Assembly (NCBI RefSeq): GCF_036588685.1
Contig: NC_086374.1
Coordinates: 74,708,457-74,772,456 of the forward strand
Source: Mytilus trossulus
Lineage: Eukaryota > Mollusca > Bivalvia > Mytilida > Mytilidae
DNA length: 64,000 nucleotides
Direction of reading: 5' to 3'
The translations under genes and the position numbers were made by a program. The notes under the pieces are model-generated. The model did not search any database. It was not told where the DNA came from and saw nothing but the letters and a program-made list of their open reading frames with translations. Of the stretch, positions 11,186-23,500 are shown in pieces (the first letter of the stretch is position 1; each line of letters opens with the position of its first letter).

Positions 11186-11942
11186 CATTCACGATTTTGT
11201 CTAGTCGGATTTCTATCGTGGCTATGTCGTGACAGATTCTGCTGTATCGGATCGAATTCCGAACAATGTCTTGTGTATTCTGGACGGTGTCCTGTGGAAC
11301 GGAAATGATCTGGAGTAATTTTTCATAGTTGTCTTTCTGCCGATTGAGTCCAGATTGCATCCAGATCTTGTCGATTGCGAACCGTTTTTTTGCCGAAACC
11401 GCTCCGAAACAGTCCCGTTATTAAGACGAAATTCGTCAATGATACCCACGTCCGAGTCCCGACAATTACAGAATACAATACGACTGAGACCAGACAAAGC
11501 CGTTTGCAATGCGATATAGCGGATCATGATAGGATTACGTTCCGACAGTACCTGATCACCCCGAATATGCCGACAGTTTTCGAACGGATAACTTCCGTCA
11601 GCGTCGGTTCACTGTCTGGTCACTGTCTGATCTTTGTCGGATTAAATTCGGTAGAGTCGGGACGCAGTCGTGACAGACTCGGTCGAATTTTACCTGTCGA
11701 AAAATACAAATCGGATTAGATGCTGATTCAGAACGGGATTATCGGGACTAATTCGCTTAGAAACGGTTGAATATCGACGCTTCCTGAACACTATCTGATT
11801 GTTGTCGTGATCAAATTATTTGTTTTGCAAATTTTAATTTAAGTTTGAATTTCCATCCACGATTCACAGGATCTTGATCAGACTTTTAATTTTGTTTAAT
11901 CGGGAATGGTCCTTTCAAGGACGGTAGTAAAAATCGTGAATG
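11186..11942. mobile_element. CpG-rich element with 13-bp terminal inverted repeats
   Basis: The ends are cattcacgatttt (11186-11198) and aaaatcgtgaatg (11930-11942), a perfect 13-bp TIR. The interior is conspicuously rich in CG dinucleotides compared with the flanks. About 200 bp near its left end recurs in both arms of the palindrome at 7857-8815. The short open frames show no transposase feature I recognise, so I take it as non-autonomous. Confidence 0.5.
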
Positions 11943-12684
11943 TGTGACCCCAGCTTAAGGTCAATCATAGATGTTATAACGAGGGATCATACATCTATGG
12001 GTCAATTAACAGTAAATGTACTGTCACATATTTTGCTAAAAGTTTGCATACAACTCTGTATCGTTAAACTAAAATCCAAAAAATAACGAATTTATCTCTT
12101 TTATCATCTAAAATATCACTGATCGAATTCTTTCAAAATATTCAGATTAACATACAAGGAACTATTTCGTTTCTACGCATTTTCAATTCGTGTTTAATGC
12201 AACGTCATCGGCACCCATTGTTGTGTGACTTCAGAAGTGTAAAAATGTCCGACTTATTTCACATGGGAAATCACTGTATGTAAAAATAAATTATATTTAC
12301 ATTTCTAAACAGAAATTTTGTATAGATATTCACCTTACAGTATAAAAAAATCATCAATTTATTTTTGTTCATATCTCATTCAAAAAGAAATAAATGACTG
12401 GGTGTTCGATACACCAAATGATTCACATTAAAAGTTAATTCTACTTTTCGTTTTGCATTCTGTTGGAAATGACGGAAATAACAATTATTATAACAAAATA
12501 TGAAGTCTTAATATTCGCTATCTAGAAAATTGGTCTGACCATGTGAATAAAGGTGGTTTCCAAATGTTTGAATTTGGAGTTGACATACACGAATTGTGTT
12601 ATCTTATAGATTTCAGCTTTATAATGTATTGAACACATGTTTGAATTCTCTTGTCACATTTTCATTAGACGACGTCCTTTCAAC
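11943..12684. other. Upstream region of gene 2
   Basis: AT-rich, with no recognised repeat. A weak TATA-like ttataat lies at about 12620, some 65 nt before the gene 2 start codon. No other signal could be supported. Confidence 0.3.
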
Positions 12685-12735
12685 ATGTCAAGAAATTTGT
12701 TGAGTGCATTATTGCTTGTATTTGTTCTGTTTGAG
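12685..12735 (+). CDS. Gene 2 exon 1 (signal peptide)
   Basis: 17 codons from ATG to a gtaaaa donor, phase 0, with a strong Leu/Val hydrophobic core. Confidence 0.65.
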
Positions 12736-15700
12736 GTAAAAATATTTTTTATTTTTATACGATAAGTTAAGATGAAACATTTATTCGTGTTGATAATGCC
12801 TTTTTTCTGTAAAATTATATCAGTAATTGTAAACTTTCCTCTATAAAAGTAACTAGCTATCAATCTACCAAATGAACGATAAATATGAAAGTTTCGATAT
12901 CAACAAACAGGAGATTGTAAAAATCAAAATCTAATTGAACAACTTAAAAACTTAGGAAGAAGGAGCCATATCACTTCTGAAGCGGTTGTATAAGAGTTAG
13001 ATTTCCTGATCGTTAGGCATCGAGAAACAATGAAGACAAATTACATAACATGTTGAAAAAAAACGCTTGTCCCACATGCATGACAAATGTGTTGTTGTTC
13101 CTGCAGATAAAGCACAAACAACATAGGAAATCACATAACATATACTGTTAGTACTTGATACATGAATTAGGTAAAGACGAATCACTTTGAAACTCTCACG
13201 ACACATCGGAAGAAGAAATTCTGCATAATCATAAATCCGTTCTATATTCCTTTGGAAGGTCAACCAAAGGTGAAGAACTGCATGATCCAGTTTGTTTTTA
13301 AGTATGAGTTTGAATTTCCCTCTGGTATCTTTAGCCTCTCTTTTGTCTAAATGTGAATTATCTACAATACAATTCAATAAATACAATTTCTTAATTTAAC
13401 TATGTTAGTGCATTGAGGTAAAACCCAGCAAATTGCCTTCATAGGTGAAAATTAATTAAAAAAACATACCAATCAATGTATTTTATTTCGTTTGAAATAG
13501 GGGTTTTCCCGTTTGCTATTTGTAGTTATTATTTATAGATGGAAACTAGTATAACTAGTTCGGGTACTGGTTTTGTAACAGCATGTACTATTTATAAGTT
13601 TGATGTTAGGTGCAAAAGGCACGATGAAAGTTTTAACGGTTTTTATTGGTGGGGTTTAAAGGTACTATATGAAGTTTGGGATTTAAATGTATTAGTATCG
13701 AAGGTGCTCGCAGCTACGTCGGATTGAAGTTGGTCACATAGGTATATGGCCCGAGAACACAGTTATTTCGTAGTGCATTTCTTTTAGACAATAAATTCAA
13801 ATTAAAAAAATCGCACCTGCTCTTTCTCAAAAAGCTTTTTACAGTGTAGTGTACTACCAGTGAGACAAATAATATCAAAATTATAGAAACTTCTACCAGC
13901 TCTAACTCAAAATATTGACAATTCTGTGTTAAGGGGGTGTAAAATTCAGTTTGACAGCTTCAGACGTGATAAAATTTGACCTTTTAGAACTGGACCGATT
14001 CACTACTTAACATAAAGATTCAGCACCAAAATTTTTTTGACATGTAATTACATCCCCCAACTTAATATTTCATGCATTTAATATCAAGAAATAAATTGGG
14101 AAGGTATATCAAATAAAACATGCAAGTTATACACTGTTTACACTAGGGACTATATTCATATGTGCAGTTGCTGCTATGTTTATTGTACGTACAGGCGATG
14201 GAGGCATAAACCGGGGGAAAAGAAACGATGCGAAAGAGAAGCAATGTTATATGTCATGTGTTTATATATTGTTTCAATTGAAGAATTATGTACAATAAAG
14301 TAAAATAAAATATTGTATCGTAAGAGAAAATAAGATGTTACTGCGAGCAACTCATCCTATATCTGTGTTTGTCTTGTTTATAGCCTATTGAATTTAGAGA
14401 TTAAATGCTTTAAATTCGGACGAGCAGGGCGAGGGAGAATTTAAAGGTTACTTAAGCAAACTTGAGTAAAATTTAAGAGTTTTGATATGCAAGCGTATAC
14501 AGATAAATAAAAAGAATCGACAAAACAAAACACTACTGCTACAAGTATATCGACTAGAATGTCGATTTAGTTCGCTCTTTTCCTCAAAAAGTCCGAATTA
14601 AGAATGTGCACTTCTCATGAGAGCTGTTGGTGTATTTTTATATTAAAGTGCATTAGTGATCAATGGGTCTCAATAAATGCCGTTTGTTCGAACAATAAAT
14701 TTGGTTCAGGAATTTCTTATTTGTAACTAATCGGATAAAACAAATACATCTAGTTTACAATGAATTTATAATTTTTTTCGATTGGTTTATTGTAGGCCAG
14801 CTATGGATTGACAACAACAAAAAAGCCACATCAAAATGAAATGGACAACTATAGATTTTATTATGATAGTATGAGTGTAAGTATTTTATGATATTTTAAT
14901 TTGCTATTTGACAAAAAAGAAATGTTTTATCTTTATCTTGCATGACGAATATCTTTTAGAATGCAAAACACAATTCAATTAAATGTTACAATTTCTGGTT
15001 GTTTGGCGCTTATCTTATATCAGTACTCGAATCTACCTAATTCCTTTGCCCTTCTTTTACACAGGTGTCAAATTGAAGGCTAAATCACCAAACTCTTTAT
15101 TAAGTGAAAGAATTAATACTTTTGTTATGAAAGTCAAAACTGTTTTTATTTTGTTTAACATAAGAAAATGTTACAATGTCATGATCATTAATAAATTAAA
15201 TACCGTTATATCGTCTTGAATTCGTCAAGATTACTGTATAAATTACTTAAGAATATTAGGATGATTTTGTCAAAATTATTATGAAAATAATTTAAATCAA
15301 TTTAAGCATATGCTTGGCATGGTAAATATCTACCAACATGGAATTACATGTTACATAATGAACCTATCACAAGACGAACAGCAACAAGTACATACAGTAG
15401 ATGGAAAGACCAGACTTGAGGTTTGTATGACTGTTTTGTACTGAAATTAATATAAATAAGATTAAATTTGCAGTCGACTTCAGTGATACAACAATATAAA
15501 ACTACAGTAAATTAATTCACAATCAGTAAAATAGGACCCTTACTAAACATGTCATTCAATCTCCCAAACCGTTCAAAGTTGTGGAGACTAGTTAATATCT
15601 GCCACCAACAGAGACTATTAAATTTCCACCATCTAAATAAGTAATCCCTTATGTATAGAGATTATCATAAATATAATTAAAGGACACTAGTCTAGATCTG

Positions 15701-16927
15701 GGGTATAATATATCAGTAACTTTCATAATATAACAAACCCCTAAAAGAAAAAGACATCTAAAGGTCAATATAAGGTTAGCATAATGTTCTAATTTTGTTA
15801 CTTTGCAACTTTTTTTTAGATCTTCATGATTTTCATTTTCATAAAGAAAAAAAGGAATTTCGGTGTTATTTTCAATGAAACCACCATCCACCGGAGTTCA
15901 AACGAAGAGGATACAAGCAATTATAGGCAACCATTCGGCCTTTAACAATGAGAAAATTCCATACCGTATAGTCGGCTATAAGAGGCCCCGACATGTCCAA
16001 CTTAATGTGAAACAATTCAAACGAGAAAACTTACTGCCTAATTTATAACACCAATTCATGAAAAACAAATACATGCATAACAGACATGAACTAACGACAA
16101 CCTCTCATCCCTTTTGCACATTTACGCAAATAAAATATGTTTAAACTAAAACCTCTGAATATTGGTTTTCATTAATGAAACAAGTATTCAGCATGTTCTC
16201 TGTAATTGGTTTTGATGTGCCTTGCTGAAGAGAATTCAGGAACAGCTTTTCGAACAAAAATCATCTCAACTCAATTATATAAGCCTTTAACACACCATAC
16301 TACCGGCTTTTATTACTACAGATTTGTGTAAGACCAGGTGTTTTTTTTCTATCGTGTACATCAGGTTTATCTTTCCGATTGCAAATGATTACCTATTGCA
16401 TCTGCAGTGCCTATAACCGATAATATGGCTCGAAAAAAACAATTGATGATAATGGTACAATAAAAGTAATGTAGACTAAGTTACTGCGCCAAGTACACTA
16501 TCAAACGCTAAAGTCGACTGCATTTCAGTATATCTTTGTGACCTAATGTGTTCGAGTACTCTTCTGAGAGAAACTTTTTTTTTTAAATTTGTGAACATGT
16601 CTTTAACCAGGATCAACAATATTGAACAGTTCAAACAAGCAGTAATTATTCGAGTTCACGAGAACTTACCATTATATATGTAAGGTTGGATGGAATATCT
16701 TCAATGATATGATTTATCAGTTTATATGAATTAAAGCAATGCCATGTTCTTTAAATAACAAAAAATTACTAGTAGTAATCTTTATTTCTTTTTCGTTACA
16801 GCTAAAGATGCTAACCCACTTAAGTTCAGCCACTACATCAATGACATTGGACGCGCTTACACAATCAAGTCAAAGACTTGGTCATGCTTGTACAAAAGCC
16901 ACAAACATATATTCCATGACAATTTAA
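12685..16927 (+). CDS. Small secreted protein, BRICHOS-like (gene 2, 4 exons, 123 aa)
   Basis: Exons 12685-12735, 14796-14876, 15307-15420 and 16802-16927, all phase 0, give 17+27+38+41 = 123 aa. The signal peptide is MSRNLLSALLLVFVLFE. The order of features matches gene 1: a FYYDS motif ending exon 2, an ITCYIMNL segment in exon 3, and one Cys near the C-terminus (GHACTKA) in exon 4. Exon lengths and intron phases parallel gene 1, so this is a diverged paralogue on the opposite strand. The His-rich character of gene 1 is largely lost. The acceptor of exon 3 (AATTTAAG) has a poor pyrimidine tract and is the weakest part of the model. The BRICHOS assignment is tentative. Confidence 0.7.
13050..13200 (+). 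pseudogene. Weak reverse transcriptase N-terminal fragment
   Basis: The plus-strand frame reads VVVPADKAQTT followed by a broken frame. PADKA just upstream of a tyrosine-rich stretch is a landmark of the same RT family seen at 18830-22203. Only a few residues match, so the call is weak. Confidence 0.3.
14796..14876 (+). CDS. Gene 2 exon 2
   Basis: 27 codons, acceptor TTATTGTAG, donor gtaagt, phase 0. It ends NYRFYYDSMS, matching the end of gene 1 exon 2. Confidence 0.7.
15307..15420 (+). CDS. Gene 2 exon 3
   Basis: 38 codons to a gtttgt donor. The acceptor is uncertain, but the CYIMNLSQDEQQQVHTVDG core aligns well with gene 1 exon 3. Confidence 0.65.
15870..16110 (+). repeat. Dispersed mussel repeat, family A variant
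   Basis: Contains aggcaaccattcggcctttaacaatgag...ggctataagaggccccgacatg, the variant also present at 33630-33935. It lies in intron 3 of gene 2. Confidence 0.6.
16275..16761 (+). repeat. Direct repeat, left copy (about 487 bp)
   Basis: Nearly identical to 17133-17618; the only difference I noted is a T10 versus T9 run. The left copy ends 41 bp before gene 2 exon 4. Confidence 0.85.
16802..16927 (+). CDS. Gene 2 exon 4 (terminal)
   Basis: 41 codons plus TAA after a TTTCGTTACAG acceptor. LKMLTHLSSATTSMT aligns with TQMFHFMTSATHTAMT of gene 1. It is flanked on both sides by near-identical direct repeats of about 487 bp. Confidence 0.7.
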   Translation, partial: LKMLTHLSSATTSMTLDALTQSSQRLGHACTKATNIYSMTI

Positions 16928-16956
16928 AAAAAACGTACAACTTCTTGTAATATATA

Positions 16957-16962
16957 AATAAA
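16957..16962 (+). promoter_or_regulatory. Polyadenylation signal of gene 2
   Basis: AATAAA 30 nt after the gene 2 stop codon. Confidence 0.5.
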
Positions 16963-17132
16963 TTATTAGAACAATGTACCTCGTTTCGTTTAAAATAGAG
17001 CCAGTAGAGGATACATTTTGTCGATTGTGTAGATCACAGCCAGAATGTTGAAAGTAAACTACATATTCTTTTGAATCACAAGCTATGAAGTCAATGTTCT
17101 TTTGTATTTTCTTTTTATATTTTAACATATTT

Positions 17133-17618
17133 TTATATAAGCCTTTAACACACCATACTACCGGCTTTTATTACTACAGATTTGTGTAAGACCAGGTGTT
17201 TTTTTTCTATCGTGTACATCAGGTTTATCTTTCCGATTGCAAATGATTACCTATTGCATCTGCAGTGCCTATAACCGATAATATGGCTCGAAAAAAACAA
17301 TTGATGATAATGGTACAATAAAAGTAATGTAGACTAAGTTACTGCGCCAAGTACACTATCAAACGCTAAAGTCGACTGCATTTCAGTATATCTTTGTGAC
17401 CTAATGTGTTCGAGTACTCTTCTGAGAGAAACTTTTTTTTTAAATTTGTGAACATGTCTTTAACCAGGATCAACAATATTGAACAGTTCAAACAAGCAGT
17501 AATTATTCGAGTTCACGAGAACTTACCATTATATATGTAAGGTTGGATGGAATATCTTCAATGATATGATTTATCAGTTTATATGAATTAAAGCAATGCC
17601 ATGTTCTTTAAATAACAA
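17133..17618 (+). repeat. Direct repeat, right copy (about 486 bp)
   Basis: Right partner of 16275-16761, offset 857-858 bp. The 371 bp between the two copies holds the terminal exon and poly(A) signal of gene 2, with no second exon 4 after the right copy. Confidence 0.85.
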
Positions 17619-18829
17619 TAAAAGTACCTATGTCGTTGGTCATCATTGCGTTTCTATTTTTGATATCATCTGGAATTAGGATGTTTGTTTTCTCGGTTTT
17701 ACAATTTGATACATCTTGATTCTTTTGTAGTAGCTTTGCGTTTCGGGTTTTGCTCATTGGTGAACCTCATACAGGGACCTAATAAGAAAATTTAGTTAGT
17801 AAATTATTTGTTATTTTGGCCTTGTGTTGGTTCTTAGTCTCATTGCTAATAGAACATCATCTATTTATTCTTGTCGTGTTTAGATATTTGAAACTCAATA
17901 CATGTACATGTACAATGCAGTTAATTTATATATAATTAAATAACAAAAAAACGACAAAACGACAAAATCAAACACCCTTATACATAAAACGAATGCATGA
18001 ATAACAACTGTCATATAACTGACTTGGTTACTTACAGGGATTTTTTATGTAGAAAATGGTGAATTAAACCTTGTTTTATAGCTAGCTAAACATCTCTCTT
18101 GTATGACAGTCGCATTACAATTCCATTATATTGACAACTATGAGTGAAAAACACCCAGAGAAACGGTAACCTAAAGCTGTTAATTTCTGTGTCATTTGGT
18201 CTCTTGTGGAGAGTTGTCTCGTTGACAATAATACGCGTACGACATCTTCTTTTTTATATAATACATTGTAGGTAAAAATGTCAAACATGGGGGTAAATCA
18301 GTCAACGTTGTGTTATAATAGTACTAGCTATAAACAAACAAATGTGCAACAAAGAAACACAAAAAAGGCATGTAGACAAAGCATATTAGCAAAAGTGAAA
18401 GCCAAGAATATGAAAAAATTATATAGCACAATAACATAATGATGGGATGTACAAGTACAGAGCCAATTAATATGTAACAAAGTAACACAAATGCTGTTCG
18501 TTGTGATCCAAGGCACCATGTTGAAGGCCGTATTTTGACCTATCATGGTTTACTTTTATAAATTGTTACTTGGTTGGAGAGTTGGCTCATTGGCACTCGT
18601 ACCACATCTTCCTATATCTATATAGACAAAGCACATTAGCAAATACAAGAGAACAATAACACATTGACGGGATGTATAAGTACTGTACAGATCCACGTCA
18701 AATGAACATCACCAAAACAAACTAAACAGTAAAAGTTATATTCATATGATAAATTACAAGTAAAAGAATATTTTAACACGTTATTTTAAAGATGATAAAC
18801 AACGTCAGTACTAAGAATCTATACTTCTA
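17619..18829. other. Intergenic with repeat fragments
   Basis: Contains family A fragments (about 18180-18240 and 18485-18625, minus orientation) and otherwise unrecognised AT-rich sequence. No exon is supported. Confidence 0.4.
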
Positions 18830-19593
18830 TTATTTGTGAAGTTGATAAGTGGAATAATTATCAACAGGGTCTTGGTACCTTCCGTTGACACTTTTTAGAA
18901 GAAGGACGAGACGTTCTTTGACATATTCCTGGTTCATCATCTTTTTACTCAGACACTGGTGACGTTTTGCAAAGTTTGAGTAGAAGCTGCAAGCTATTGA
19001 ATAATGAATAAGTTGGGGCATATATCTTCCATATGCAGGTGAAGTTGGTATATTGGTACTAAGGTGGGAGAAATTGATAATTTCAAAATTTAAATCGTCT
19101 CGTTTGTCATAGATTCTGAAACTGCGATTACCTTATATGTCAAATTCGAGGTATGAGTCTAAAAATGAGGCAGAAGAAGTCGTGTCTGTTTTTTTTTGTT
19201 TTTTTTCTCGTTCTGGGGGATATAATAGTGGAATCACATTAGAAAAGTTTGGATTATAATAATTTAAATGTAACATTATCAGTATATCTGAATGTGAAAC
19301 TGAATGATCTGGCTTCTTTGGTCTTTGTTTTTGACAAGTGTCTGGTGGAACTCCGACTCTTTATGAAATATAAAAAAAGGTCGATAAGGAGAGTCGCACT
19401 TAGGAATACCGAAAATCTGTTGAAAAAGTCTTCCTCCAAATTCAACAAATAATTTGTCAATAAGAGACTCCAGCATACTGATCACTTGTTCCTCTGTGTA
19501 GCATGGTTTACTGTTTTGTTCACTATTAACACAATATGCAGTATGATATTCCAAAGTTATGAATTTATAGCGAATGCTACCATTGAAAAGCAT
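18830..19593 (-). pseudogene. Retroelement reverse transcriptase, frameshifted
   Basis: Frames on the minus strand carry, in order, TEEQVISMLESLIDKLFVEF, GIPKCDSPY (for the usual GIPMGTNCAP), a FxFRYTDNV remnant of the FRYIDD catalytic box, and PQLIHYSIAC...NQEYVKERLVLLLKS. It is spread over several frames with in-frame stops, and the catalytic YIDD is changed to YTDN. It is the same family as 21681-22203 but older. Confidence 0.7.
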
Positions 19594-20099
19594 GATGGAT
19601 TATTTATTTTAGACAATTTTCCAATTTCACATGTTGAATGTTTGAAAAATCAAAAGTTTTCAGAAAAAGATCGATATTTGAAATTATCATGAAGTTGTGT
19701 TTTGATTTTTTTTTTTAAGAATCTACACATGGATGATACCACTACGCGAGTAAACAGTTTCACAGTATTTCTGAAAACTCTCTTTCACTGTAGACAGAAT
19801 TTTTGACAATGTAAAGGACAATTATTTGTAGAAGATGCAGATGAGACGGCTATATGTACCAATGTTTGTACAGAATTTTGTGGAGCCTACGTATCCCTTA
19901 TAAACAACAAAAGGACACCGATTTCCTGTTATATTAAATTATATATTTCAGAGAGCCAATATTCTGTCGGTAAGAACACAGGCACTTGTCTCATAATTTT
20001 TTTCCCTATATATACCGTAAAGGTATATTAGGGGACAAAAAATCTTAGACGAGTGCCTGTGTGTAAGAACATCGATAAATATTCATGTCTTTTATATAG

Positions 20100-20300
20100 A
20101 TTAGTCCTTTGGTTTTCTCGTTTGAATGGTTTTACACTAGTTATTTTTGGAGCCCTTTATAGCTTGCTGTTCGGTGTGAGCCAAGGCTCCGTGTTAAAGA
20201 CCGTACCTTGACCTATAATGGTTTACTTTTATAAATTGTTACTTGGATAGAGAGTTATCTCATTGGCAGTCATACCACATCTTCCTATATCTCTATATTT
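20100..20300 (-). repeat. Dispersed mussel repeat, family A
   Basis: Inverted copy with tagcttgctgttcggtgtgag and ataaattgttacttggatagag, ending about 170 bp before the start codon of the DUF5054-like gene. Confidence 0.7.
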
Positions 20301-20467
20301 AATTTCTTAACTGTATAAGTTTTTATCATGCATGATATATAAATCATAATGATTGATAGTGAATACCCCACTTACAAATGTACCTAAGATACCGGTGTGA
20401 TTATAGATATCACACACATATGTACATTAAATACAAAACTACAGATAATGAACCCATATCTGTAAAG

Positions 20468-20530
20468 ATGGCTACCACTATTTCGTTTATAATATCATTC
20501 TGTGTTATTATTACATTACTTCATACTCGG
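20468..20530 (+). CDS. Gene 3 exon 1 (signal peptide)
   Basis: 21 codons ending CGG before gtaaat, phase 0. Confidence 0.65.
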
Positions 20531-23500
20531 GTAAATATAGACCTGCTATATATATATGCATGTACATATGTAGATTCTTGAATAACTGATTGTTTTTGAA
20601 ATTGGTAAAAACTATGCTACTTCTTGTACCGTGATTGTGCATACTGAACACTGCGCACTCAAATTAACAGCATTTTATATTTATTTTCTGTTTTAGGTTT
20701 TTTCAGTGAAAAGTGGACCACCTTATGTGCGTTTTGTCCATGTATTATTTATGAATCATTTAGGTATTTATAAATATATTACACTAGAGTAAGTTCGATA
20801 AATGAGATTCATTAATTTTAACAAAATCATTTTAAAACAGCCTTTATAAAAAAGAAGATGTGGTATGATTGCCAATGAGACAACTAAAGTAGACAGCTCT
20901 CCCACAAGGACATAAATCCTACGCTTCTATAACCGACGATTTTACATAGATAAGTATCACTTGAAAATTAAAACTGAACATTGCCATAATTATAAATGTA
21001 ACATTCCAAAATAATTACAGTGTACTGATTGATCAGAATATACCCAAAGAGCACACAAATGAATGACAATCATGTGCATGCATCAGGATGTTTAACATGT
21101 TAATAATGCATTTGTACCCTACCCAAAACTTAACATGCTGAGTCGGTTTGTTTCACGCGCTTTTTTCCAAAGTAACATTATTCTTACTCCGAGTCAATCG
21201 TCCTTGTTTGTAGTAATCTACTGCGGTGTTATTATGAATCATGCTATGCACACGACTTTCATTAAAAAAACGATGTTTGGTACAGTCCCCAAAGGGTGTG
21301 TTCCATTTACTGGCACAATATACCTATACCTACTAAAGAGCAGTGACTACATGTAACTGATAGAATAAATATGTTACAGAAAAGAGGGACGAAAGACACC
21401 AAAGGGACAGTCAAACTCGTAAATCTAAAACAAACTGACAACGCCATGGCTAAAAATGAAAAAGACAAACAGAAAAACAATAGTACACATGACACAACAT
21501 AGAAAACTAAAGAATAAACAACACGAACCCCACCAAAAACTAGGGGTGATCTCAGGTGCTCCGGAAGGGTAAGCAGATCCTGCTCCACATGCGGCACCCG
21601 TCGTGTTGCTTATGTGATTACAAATCCGGTAAATAGTCTAATTCGGTAGGTCAAATTCATGAAAGGGAAGGGGATTGTAGTTACGACGTAAGGAACATAT
21701 CCGATATCATTTGTGAAACGGTTATTCCATAACGGTCAACCAACTCGTGATGGCGTCCGTAAAATTTACGAAGGGATGATTTCAACTTCACCATTTGGAA
21801 CTCTTGGTTTAATAGCTTCCTTGTGAGCAGTAACCCTCTATCAAGAAAATCATGATAGGAAATGCAAGCACGGGAATATCGTATCAATTGGGAGATATAT
21901 ACCCCGTATGCAGGTGCTGCTGGAATGTTGCTACTTAGAAATGGAAAGTTCACAATTGGAAAGCTGAAATCATCTCTTTTGTCGTAAAGTTTTGTCTTCA
22001 ACCGACCCTCATTGTCAATTTCTAGATGTAAGTCAAGATATGAAGCCGACTTAACTGTATCTGTAGTATCCTTTATCTCCAATTCGATGGGATAGATGCG
22101 ATCCACATAGTCACCAAATTTTGAATTGTTTAGTGAAAGAACGTCATCTATATAGCGGAAAGTAGAGTTAAAGGATATTGCTAACTTCTTATCTTTCTTG
22201 CAGATGTTGGGTACAATGGCATTCCACAGACAGGATTTATCAATAATATATTGAATACTTATTTCCATGAATACTTTCCTCGTGCTGTGAACCTGTCACG
22301 AGAACTGAGAGATAAACAATACCAGGAAAGGTTTATATACACAACACACCCTTGGCTTGTTAGTTTGTATGTAGATTGTCCACAAGGCTTCACATTAAAT
22401 AATATTACATTAAAGGTAGGTTTGCAGTCATTTAGCTTAGTTAAGGTAAAGATTGAAACCTGTTTTAATGTGTCACAACTCTAACTTATTAATAACTTAT
22501 TTTATGAGGAGGCTTCATTTTATGAGTCGCTGTTGACTGTAGCATGACCTCTAACACACAGCGAAATGTTTATAATTACATGTATTCTGATTTTGATATT
22601 TTGGACAAGAAATGTTTTTTCTCGTTACCTGATTCGGATTTATGGCATAAGTGTTATTTTCATTATATAAGATTTGCATATATACCAACAAGTTATACAA
22701 AAACGCATGACAACACACGGTCTGAATAAGAGAAACACATATATAACGACAATGCACCTCGACGTTTTTGAAAGAAAAGAAAATTGGGTCATACTAACGC
22801 AATATATTGAAAACACAAGTCCCATGTTCTTATCATTTGGGAAACGAACTTTTTTCTTATGAATTATTTGACCTTTTAGTTCGTGTCTTCTAGTATCTTG
22901 ATATTTATAATATCCACCATTTTACGTTTATATGTAAAAATAAGAATCTGTGATAATATGATCACGTGGGCACATGTATGATTTTGAATGAAATAACTCT
23001 CTATCACAGACCGAATGCAATAGAAGTTAGACACTCTAGGTCACTTTTATTTATTCGCATTATTAATTTTTAATGAAGCCTTTTTTTTAAAACATTCTAT
23101 AGGGCGCAGTTGATATTTAGCTATTTCATTGAGCGTCAGCAACCCTTAAACAGATCAACCAAAGAAAAAAGTACCAGATGACGCATGTGACCATGATAAT
23201 CAATAAACGTGTAACTTTAGTCAGAATTACTGTGTATTAATAACCAGTATGATTTTTCAGTGTCCATCTGATCAGGACCTAAAAGCATTCAAAGACGCTG
23301 TTACCATATATGGGGATATAACATGGCATGCTGGACCAATGAACATGCAGATGGAGAATATGAATGAAATTTTATTAGGACTAAGTTTAAACATCAGTAG
23401 TGATTTGGATGAAATGTTTAATTTAACAAGAAAATATAGGACGCTAAGTCAACGAGATGTCCCAGGTTAGAATAGACTTTGGTAAAGTCAGCTTTTGGTT

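Noticed and set aside
12997-13386. 129-aa minus-strand open frame
   Set aside because: It lies in intron 1 of gene 2, opposite a decayed RT remnant on the plus strand; no protein-like pattern.
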